NCBI RefSeq assembly: GCF_964656455.1
Contig: NC_135717.1
Span: forward strand, 1,178,001 to 1,242,000
Direction of reading: 5' to 3'
DNA length: 64,000 bases
Source: Halichoerus grypus
Lineage: Eukaryota > Chordata > Mammalia > Carnivora > Phocidae
Position numbers and translations under genes: made by a program
Notes under the pieces: generated by a model
What the model saw: only the letters and a program-made list of their open reading frames with translations
What the model was told of the DNA's origin: nothing
Database searches by the model: none
Shown: piece by piece, positions 56,330 to 64,000 of the stretch
Position numbering within the stretch: position 1 is the first letter of the stretch
Layout: the number at the start of each line of letters is the position of its first letter

Positions 56330-56960
56330 AAAAAAAAGTACTACATACACCGATCTGCCCCTTGTTTTTTCCCCCCTACAAATATACCCAGAGATGAAAT
56401 CAAACAGCGGCGGGCGGGGAGGGGGTTAAAAAGCTGCACAGGCATCCGAATAGATGTGCTGGGATGCGGCTAAGTGCCTCCGCGGTCAGTGGGCGTTTCG
56501 GATCTTTCCGATCCGCTGCTATTACGAAGAGTGCTTCGGTGAATAACCTTGTGCACAGAATTATATCATTTTTCACAATTGTGAGCAGTATCTGGAGGAC
56601 AGATTCCTAGAAGTAAATGCTGGGCCAGAGGGTATGTGTATTTGGAATTTTGACATTGTTTCAGAGGTTCCAAGAATGTCTGCTTCCCCACATTATTGCA
56701 GCAGGGTGAGTTATTAAGCTTTTTATTCTGCCCATGTGATGAGTGAAAAATCTCTCAGAGTAGTTTTAATTTGCATTTCTGCTGTTAAGTGTGAGACTGG
56801 GCCCTTTTTTGTACATTAAAGTATTCTTTCCATTTCCTTTTCTATTCATAACCTCTGACCAGTTTTTCCCCTCTTGGGTATTTTTCTTATTGATTTGTAA
56901 GAGCTCTTTATATATGGGGACATTGGCTCTTTGCTTGGGATATAAGTTAGCCATATTGTT
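56330..56960 (-). mobile_element. L1-like fragment, antisense
   Basis: CTATTACGAAGAGTGCTTC, GGTGAATAACCTTGTGCAC, GTTTTAATTTGCATTTCTGC and TTATTGATTTGTAAGAGCTC with TTTATATAT are the complement of an L1 3' region. The first part is CpG-rich and eroded. A 119-codon minus-strand frame (57125-56766) spans its end and is not a gene. Confidence 0.7.
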
Positions 56961-58589
56961 TCTTTTATAGGTTCTATGGATGTTTGTTGTTACCGTGAAA
57001 CTCTGGGCACAGGAAGAGATTGTCACTATTTTTCTCTGAGTACCATTTTTCAGAATAGGTGTGGGGAGGGTTCTGGTCCCCATGAATCCCAGACACTTGT
57101 GTCCCTGCCCCACGTCCAAGCACACCCTCCGGTGACTGATTGACCCCCTGGATCAGTTACTTGCAGCCAGGCCATCCTTAGAGGAGAGAAGACTCGACCA
57201 CAGGGGTGCAGAGACCTGTAGCCAGTTCTCTTTTATTCTGAAAACATGCTTGGTCACCCCCTGTGTGCTGGTCCAGTGTGTGGCACGGGGACTCATAGGT
57301 GAGTCAGACTCTCCCGCTCCCCTGAGCTAGCTCACAGTCCGGTGGAAGATCCAGTGTGGCGAGTCCTTGGCTAGGGAATCCCAGCGCAACCAGGGGCACA
57401 GACACAGATGGAAGGTGGCAGCCCCAGAGCTCCAGGGCCCTCCTTGCTCAGCTTGCCTCTCCCTAAAGAGCTTGGCGGGGGGCGGGGGGTGTCCTCAGAG
57501 GGCGGTGGGTTGGTTTCAATAGAGCAAGAATCTTGCTGCCCCAGCTCCTGTTGAGTCGTGGTCTCCCTGGCAAACGGGAGCTGTGAGTGGTGCTCACTTG
57601 AAGGTCGGCTGTGGGGGCCCAACTGAACGGAGGCAAGCAGGAAGCACGCGCCTGACACGTGGGGCTGACTTTTACAATTCCACGTGGGTGTGCCAGCCTG
57701 TGTGAGGGCACGGAGCAGGACGCCCCTACAAGCGGCTACAGCAGCAGCAGGTGGAAGCCGGGCTGTGAGGGTGGGAGGGGGTGCCGGCATGTTCCCCATC
57801 CAGCTGTCCTCCTAGCTCGCAGGGTGAGGTCAGGGCTGTGTGTGTCTACAACAGAGGCTGTGTGGGGGCTTTCAGGAGGAGAGGGGTGTCTGAGAGAGGA
57901 GACAGAGATCCTGCCTCACAGTAGGCACCCGGAGGGAGGGCAGGCTCCAGCTTTATTTAGCCCAGAGAAAGACTCCCTCCAATCTCCTCCCCTGGGTCTG
58001 CCCTGGGGTCCCCCCTTCCCACCTTGAGGGGTGTCTGGGCTTTTGGGGGCAGCAGCCCAACTCTGCCCTCCCTGAGAAAACAAGGGCATATTTCAACATC
58101 TCAAGGAGCTGGAGGGGCAGTCAGGGGGTGAAGCCCAGGAAAGGCCTGAATGTCCGGCAGGAGAGCCCCCCTCAGGCAGGAGCACGGCTCCTGGGGAACC
58201 AGGTCAGGGACTTTCAAGGCCCTGGCGCGCTGGGGAGAGAGGACAGGGGAAAAGGGGCTGCTTGCTGACCTAGGCTACAAAGCGGCAGTGCACCTCCATT
58301 AGGGACCTAGGGGAGAGAGACCCCGAGGCCTGCCTCTCTCCCCACCTCCCGTTCCCGGGAGGTCTGAGGGCCCCTGCGCCTGGACTCAAGGACAGCACAG
58401 CCCCAGACAGCGGCTCCGTCCTTGACCATCATCCTCTGGTCCAAGAATCCAGGGGAAACGTGGTGGCATCTCCCCCCCCCCGCCCCGCCGCACTGTCCCC
58501 CTTTCGGGTATCGCCTGCAGGAACCTCGAATTTGGCAGAGGCCCGGGGTGGGATGGGAGGAGCATGGAGGGTGGGCGCCCGGCACCGCA
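56961..58589. other. Intergenic, no gene seen
   Basis: Unique sequence becoming GC-rich. A fragment of an old repeat lies at 57215-57365 (GTGTGCTGGTCCAGTGTG, GAGCTAGCTCACAGTCCGG). No exon is supported. Confidence 0.45.
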
Positions 58590-59869
58590 GGCTGGATGGA
58601 GTTTATGGGCTGCGGAAAGGCGGCTGGACTGGACCCGGACCGGAGCCCCGCGCGCATCCTCGGCCGGGACAGCCTTCGGCCCGGCTGCTCGAAGCCTCAC
58701 GCGCCACTCCCACCCGGCCTCCGGCCTCCTCCGCGAGGGAAGGGCACCCTCGGGGAAAACCCCCTCGCCCTCCAACAGCCCCCTCCCCTTTGCCGCGCGC
58801 GCTCTCACAGGCGCGCAGCCCGGCCGGTAGCCTCTGCCTCCCTTCGCCGCCCGGGCAGGACCGCGCCGCAGGTGCGCAGCGCAGGGGCGGGGTCCGGGGG
58901 TCGCGCCCCGCGCCCGCCGGGGTACCCACTCCGCAGCTCCAACGCGGCAGCTCGGGAAGCGGCGCGCAGGCCGTGCCGGGCGGGGGCGCTCTTGAGCCTG
59001 GTTTGGAATTTTTACCCACGGCGCAAGCCGCAAGCTGGGGCAGGGGCGGTGGGCGGTGGGAGCCGCGGCGGGCGGTGTGGCCGCTGGGTGAGGGCTCGGG
59101 GCGTCCAGGGGGCTGCGGATTTAGAGCCCAGTTTAGAGGCCAGCCGAGGGATTTCGGATCCCCGGGTATTCCGGAGGCGAATGAAGGGGAAGGGGGACCG
59201 GTAAGGGAAGTCCGCCAAACGGAACCTTCCGGGAATCGGAAGCGGCCTGGCTGATCCCGCGCCCCCACCTTCTCCCCAGACGGAGGTGGGGGCGAGCAAG
59301 GGCAGGGGTGGGGGTGGAGGTCAGCGATCTTGGCGAGGCAAGTCCTTGAGGCCCCGACCACCTTGTCGCCCCCGCCCCCCACGTGCCTAGCCCTCCTCGT
59401 CCCCGGATACGCGCGCCCCTGCGGGCTGTGCATTTGCACTCGCGGACGCGCGCGCCCACACAGGGTCTGACTTCGGGTCAACTTCCACGCGGCTCCCGGG
59501 TGTGTGTGCACACGGCCGTGTCCGCACGCGCGTGCACCCCTCCGTCCCCGGTGCCCACCTCCCGTCGCCTCCCAAAGTCTCGACTCCTAGACCTCGGGGG
59601 CTTCTGCTCCAAATGGTGGCCTGGGGCGGGGGCGGGGCGGGGGCGCGCGGGGCGGGCCGGGAGGAGGGGGAGAGGCAGCCTCCAGGCTCCCCACGCCGCC
59701 CGCACGGCGCGAGCCAACTTCCCCTCCCGAGGCCCCCTCGGGACAGCCCCGGCCACCGCCGTGCGGGAGCCACACCGCCGCCCGCCCTCGGCCGCCCCCG
59801 CCCGCGTCCCCCGCCCCCCCAGCCCGCCCCACTCCGGCTCCTACAGGAAACCTTCGCTCACGCTCAGAA

Positions 59870-60244
59870 AGAATGTGCTACAATCCCGGCGCTGCCGCGG
59901 CCGCCCATACCGCGCCCGAGCCGGAGCCCGAGCCGCCGCCGCCCCGCCTGCCCCGCCGGCCCCGCGCTCGCCCCGCGCTTGACGCAGTGAGAGCGCCGCA
60001 GCCCGGCTCCCGCCGGCTCCGCTCCGCTCCCGGTCGCAGGCCGAGCCCAGCCCGGCGGGCTCCGGGAGGGGCGGGCAGGGCGCGAGGGGGAGGAGATCTG
60101 TCTGGAGCCAGCGAGCCCGGCGGAGGAAGAGGAGGAGGAAGGAGGGGAAGCCGCCGCCGCCGCCGCCGCCGCTCCGGGGATCTGGGCGCGCGCTCCGCTC
60201 GCGGGTGACGGTGGCCCCAGCCCCCGGCCCGCAGCCGGGCCCAG
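59870..60244 (+). other. ELFN1: Probable non-coding first exon (ELFN1 5' UTR)
   Basis: GC-rich transcribed-looking segment ending at the donor GGGCCCAG|GTAGGA (60244|60245). It contains (GGA)n (60121-60145) and (CCG)7 (60151-60172) tracts common in long GC-rich 5' UTRs. The 5' limit is a guess. No conserved coding frame is visible, which agrees with the ELFN1 coding sequence sitting in a single downstream exon. Confidence 0.4.
60151..60172. repeat. (CCG)n trinucleotide run
   Basis: Seven CCG triplets inside the probable first exon, just before the donor. Confidence 0.9.
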
Positions 60245-62349
60245 GTAGGAGGGGGACGGTGGGGGAGGGGCTGCGCGGGGCTGCGGGGGCGGGGGTCCCC
60301 TCTGCCGCAGCTGCGGGGCTGGTGGGTCCCCGCCCCTGGGGGAGGCGGGCAAGATGCTCTCCAGGGCGGCAGTGGGGGCGGGCGCGTGGTCCCCGGCGGC
60401 TCATGTGGCCCGGGCCACCCAGCCCCTGCGCCCTGTCCTGGGCGTCCGCGCCGGGGCCGAGTCCCCCCCGCCCGTGTGGCTTCGGTTGCGGCGCGTTGGG
60501 TCCGCGGTTTAGGGGCACCCCCCCACACACACACCCTGGGTTCCGAGGCGGGCGCACCCGAAGTTAGCGGTCGCCGAGCGCCGGCCGGACAAACTTCCCT
60601 CCCCGACGCCGCGGCCCGAAGGCCCGGGACTCCGGACCCCTCGGGCCAGGAGGCGCCTCGGGGACCCCGAAACTTTCCTGAGCGCTGGGAGAGCGAAGGG
60701 CGGGCTGGACAGGGAGGGGGGACGGGGTGGTCTTGCCTGCGAGTGCGTGGTGGTAGCCGCGGCGCCCCAAGTTGGCCCCGGGACTGCCCCCCAACCTGGA
60801 ACCCCATCTCTTAGTGGAGGGCGGGCAGGGAGCGGACTAAAGGCGCCTAGCCTCCGCGCAGCCAGGATGGGGGAAGCAGCACTCCGCCCCGCGCCTCTGG
60901 AGCCCTTGGAGGGGGTGTTGCAGGGCAGCCCCCCCTCCGTTCTCCGGGCTCTGCCCGCAGCTGCCGAGCCCGCGGGGAGGACCCGGTTCGCGGCTATTAA
61001 TAGGCGCCTGTGACCCGAACCTTTCCAGGCCCGGGAAGCTGCGAAGCTGGGCTTGGCTGCGGGGTGGGGCGGGACCCCAGGCCCAGAACTGGCTCCCTTC
61101 CCGGCTCTTATCGTCTCTATCCTGTCGCTCTTCCCTCCACGCCCCCCCCTCCCCGCTCTCTTCCCAGTCTTTCCATCCCGGTCTCGGGGTGTCGACCCCC
61201 CAACTTTTTCTCTTCCTAAACTGCCCGGTGTGGCCTGTGGCCGCCCCGTCAGTCGGGGGCCGGGCCAGATTGGCGCGATCCGAGCACAGTCCCCAACAGA
61301 GTCCTCCTCAGCTGGATGGGTGTGGGGTTCCTGGGGCCAGACTGCCAGGGATGAGTGGGGACTTCCTCCCATCAGCGCCTCTTCTCCCAACCTACACAGC
61401 GGCGCGCGACACCTTCGCACCCCCCCCCGCAGGCCGGTCGCTGCCCCATTTAAGGGGCAGTGGGGAGTGGGGTGGTCTCCGCGGGCAGCCTTGGGGAGGT
61501 GTGGAGGGCAGAGGGGACTCGCGAAGCTCCGGAGAGGGTTTTGTGCATGCAGGAGGCAATGCCCTGGTGGCCTCCCTTCCAGCGTCGCCTCCGCACACCC
61601 CCGAAGGCCCAGGAGGATTCCGCCTCCTCCCCCCACCCCATCCCAACACTCAGATCTGAGCTTGAGTGGATTTGAGGACTTGGGGGGCGGGGAATATGGA
61701 ACACTTCTTCCCGTCTGCTCATCTGCAGAGCCCAGCTCCCAAGCAGCTTGGGGGTCTTTGTCCCCCAGGGCTGGCCGCCGGCCCCGCCCCCTCCGTTAAC
61801 TCGGGGACCCCAACGCCTCCCAGCGCTCGCGTGCCGCGCTCGGCAATCTCAGAGCTTTGGTGAGCGAGGTGTCGCATCCTTTCCTCTGCTCTAGGTCTGG
61901 GGGTGGGGTAGGGGGCGTGGATCGCGGTCCTGGGTCCCTAACAGATGTCCTCGCGGCTGCGCCGGCGTCTCTGTAACAGATTTAATGACTTACACGCAAA
62001 CCGCCAATCGGCGCGGCCACGGGGGAGGGGCGACCCAGCTGAGACTCAGGGGACGAGGTCGCAGCCTGAGGGCGCAGCCTCTGCTCGGGGTGGGGGGTGC
62101 AGAGGCAAGGACCCCGACGCCGGCCGTTCAGCCCCGCCTCTCATCCTCTGCGCCCCCAACTCTGGGCTTTGCTCTCTGCGCCTGCCCACGGATCCTTCGG
62201 TTGCGGGGACCTTCCCGCGAGGAATTCAGTCCCGCCCCCTTCCCCGCCCCCCATTGACCTCTGAGTCCCTCCTTGGAGCCCCGACCCTAGGCGCACACAT
62301 ACTTGCCTCGGGGTCGGCCAGTGTGGGTCAAGGGCGTGCTGAGGCCTCT

Positions 62350-62480
62350 GGCCTCTGCTTGCACGCCTCAGAAATGGGCTCATAGCCCTTGCTACAGGGG
62401 AGTAGTGAGAAGGTCGCGACGTAAATTTGGGCAGGCGCCTAGCACAGTCCCTGGCACACTGGAGACGTGCATCAAAAGCC
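62350..62480 (+). mobile_element. MIR SINE remnant
   Basis: CACGCCTCAGAAATGGGCTC, GGAGTAGTGAGAAGGTCGCG and GCGCCTAGCACAGTCCCTGG are the MIR 3' half in order. Confidence 0.7.
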
Positions 62481-62606
62481 TACCCGATCCTTCCAGAGTC
62501 TGGGGGAATCAATCAGAAAGGGAGGGGGTCGGTCACCACTGGCAGGGGTTTGCCTAAGAAAGGCTGCACGGGGATCTCGGGTCACTGCTGTGCATTTTCT
62601 TTGCAG

Positions 62607-62650
62607 AGTGAGGCCAGAGGCTGGAAGGTTGCTTTCTGGAACCTACTAAG
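62607..62650 (+). other. Candidate small non-coding exon
   Basis: A strong pyrimidine tract and acceptor (TGCATTTTCTTTGCAG, ending 62606) is followed 44 bp later by a fair donor (CTAAG|GTGACC). The position would suit a second 5' UTR exon of the gene starting at the CpG island. Chance splice-like pairs are common, so confidence is low. Confidence 0.2.
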
Positions 62651-63579
62651 GTGACCAGGGTTGCCTCTGGGGGAGGACCAGTTTGGCCCCCATTCCAAGC
62701 TGCAGCTGGAAAGGCCTCGTGAACAGCAGGGAGGAGAGGGGAGACTTGTCACCACCCCCTCGGTGCCCTGTGCCCAGGCCTGGCATATTGTGAGGCTCGC
62801 AGTACCTATTTGATGATAAGCAGGGGCCTGCCCTCGGCCTGCACCTGCTGGGACCAGGGGTGTGAGGAGGGGGCAGCCCAAGGAGAAAGGCTACATACAG
62901 CTCAGATGCCCTAAATGGCCCAACAGCCTTTTCCGCCATGCCTCAGTCCTGATCCTGGAGCCATATGTGACTGGGCCACATTCCCGCCCCCCCCCCCCCC
63001 GTTCTTGTAAATAATCATGGGGGCACACCGGCTTTTGTCCTAGCACCCCCTTTATGCATCCACCCTCAGTGGAGCTCCAACAGACGGGTAGGAGGGGGCC
63101 ACAAAGCACTAAATCCCTAAATTCTGGCCTGGCAAGGGGTGGGCAGCTCAGAACCCACTCCCCCCTTCCTGGTCAGCCTTCTGTGCCCGGGCAGGGCTGG
63201 AGGGTGGGGCTTGCCAGTCCATATAGGACTTGCTTGTGCTGTGGACGTTCATTCACATTCTCTCTCCGGTCCCCACACACTATAGGATTTATCTTGATTT
63301 GCTGCCTTTGAATTGAGTCAACTCTTTTGTATGCTCGGTGAATTGCCCAGCTGCTGGCGGGGAGCGGAGAGCGTGCCGGGGGTACTGAGGCCGGGAATCA
63401 TAGGCGGGCGGGGGACAGGAAGCGGGGAGGGGGCGCGGGCGCGGGCGGGGACACAAGCAAGGGGGCCCTGAGCTGGGAACCCGGCTGGCCGAGGGGCATG
63501 CCCAGGCCTGCCCGGCTCCAGCGAGGAGTCCGGAGGGGTCGGGAGGCTCCGTCGTGGGGGTCGAGGCTGCCCCTCGGCC

Positions 63580-63720
63580 TCTGCTTTGGATGGGCTGTGT
63601 GACGTGGGGCAAACGTCAAGGCCTCTCTTGACTCGGTTTCCTCGCCTGTAATATGCGGGAAGAGGGGCTTCCACACGCAGGTTGTGAGGGTCAAACTAAG
63701 CGGGAAGAGTGTGCGAGAAC
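63580..63720 (+). mobile_element. MIR SINE remnant
   Basis: GGGCTGTGTGACGTGGGGCA, AACGTCAAGGCCTCTCTTG, CGGTTTCCTCGCCTGTAATA and GGTTGTGAGGGTCAAACTAA match the MIR core and 3' region. Confidence 0.88.
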
Positions 63721-64000
63721 CCTCGGAATCATCCCAGAGGTGGGGGTGAGTGAGGGAAGGAAGGGGAGCCAGGGCTGGGGAGAGGGGGCGACCCTGCCTG
63801 TCCCCCCCCCCCCGCGTTCTCTGCCCCCAGATCCTCCTCTTCTCCAACGAGGGCCGGACCGACGGACCCACCCGGGGCCTGCGAACGCCCTGGCTTGGCT
63901 TCATGTGGTGGGGGTCGCGGGTGGTTCAGGCCATCAGCAGCTGTCGCGCGCGGCCCCCCGCCCCCACCTGAATGTGGGAGGAAGGGCAGGAGGGGACCGC

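Larger units (their letters stand above)
58590..60660 (+). promoter_or_regulatory. ELFN1: Large CpG island, probable ELFN1 promoter
   Basis: About 2 kb of dense CpG, the strongest island in the window, with many G/C-box and CGCGCG words and no repeat. It ends in a classic donor (CCCAG|GTAGGA). In human, ELFN1 (a postsynaptic leucine-rich-repeat membrane protein) lies to the right of PSMG3 on the opposite strand, which matches this layout. The strand and gene are assigned from synteny, not from coding sequence. Another gene or lncRNA remains possible. Confidence 0.6.
60245..64000 (+). other. ELFN1: Probable first intron of ELFN1, no coding exon seen
   Basis: GC-rich and CpG-dense until about 62.2 kb, then ordinary sequence. 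It holds a TATTAATA word at 60996-61003, MIR remnants at 62350-62480 and 63580-63720, a 14-base C run at 62987-63000, a CpG-rich patch near 63360-63560, and one candidate small exon (62607-62650). No leucine-rich-repeat coding sequence appears before the right edge. Confidence 0.4.

Noticed and set aside
60996..61003. TATTAATA as a TATA box
   Set aside because: It lies downstream of the CpG-island centre and after the proposed first-exon donor, and no initiator or exon follows it clearly.
58386..61636. Open frames of 215-375 codons on both strands in the right CpG island
   Set aside because: The island is stop-poor; products are Pro/Arg/Gly/Ala-rich low-complexity and mutually overlapping. 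A non-coding promoter and 5' UTR explains the region better.

Overview
This window is nuclear DNA of a placental mammal, most likely a caniform carnivore (dog, bear, seal or weasel relatives). The basis is a tRNA-Lys-derived carnivore Can-SINE at 36449-36636, with the head, body and A-rich tail typical of caniforms, set among mammal-wide MIR, L1M and MLT1 remnants. No bacterial, phage, plasmid or CRISPR feature is present. Most long open frames are shadows of GC-rich or tandemly repeated DNA.

Only one protein-coding gene can be read with confidence. It is PSMG3 (proteasome assembly chaperone 3), on the minus strand at the left edge. Two coding exons (930-715 and 121-1) give 112 of about 122 residues, and the last ~10 codons lie outside the window. 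Its CpG-island promoter and probable non-coding first exon lie at about 1440-1760, next to a G/C-rich minisatellite with a 99/77-bp higher-order pattern (1976-2625). Synteny known from human 7p22.3, where PSMG3 (minus) is followed by ELFN1 (plus), suggests that the large CpG island at 58590-60660 is the ELFN1 promoter and non-coding first exon (donor at 60244|60245). The ELFN1 coding exon is not in the window. That assignment is inference.

Between the two CpG islands lie about 56 kb with no recognisable gene. The left third (2.6-20 kb) is GC-rich unique sequence with scattered MIR, MLT1 and L1M relics, an (AG)n tract and an 18-copy CAGCTG minisatellite (15599-15962). The middle holds a ~1 kb GAT/GGT array (20252-21228), a near-perfect 113-bp inverted repeat (28362-28474 and 28811-28923), and two adjoining antisense L1M copies (35285-38690), one split by the Can-SINE. 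The right third carries further MLT1, L1M and MIR remnants.

Several compact AT-rich, non-repetitive islands stand out from the GC-rich background (6310-6715, 11280-11530, 16735-16890, 22790-23000, 26100-26345, 39965-40215, 43430-43650, 46100-46450, 49020-49200, 50520-50680). They contain homeodomain- or POU-like words and look like candidate distal regulatory elements of a developmental locus such as ELFN1. Conservation could not be tested here. The strongest unexplained structures are the inverted repeat, the two minisatellites and the cluster of AT-rich islands. I saw no evidence of an undescribed protein system.
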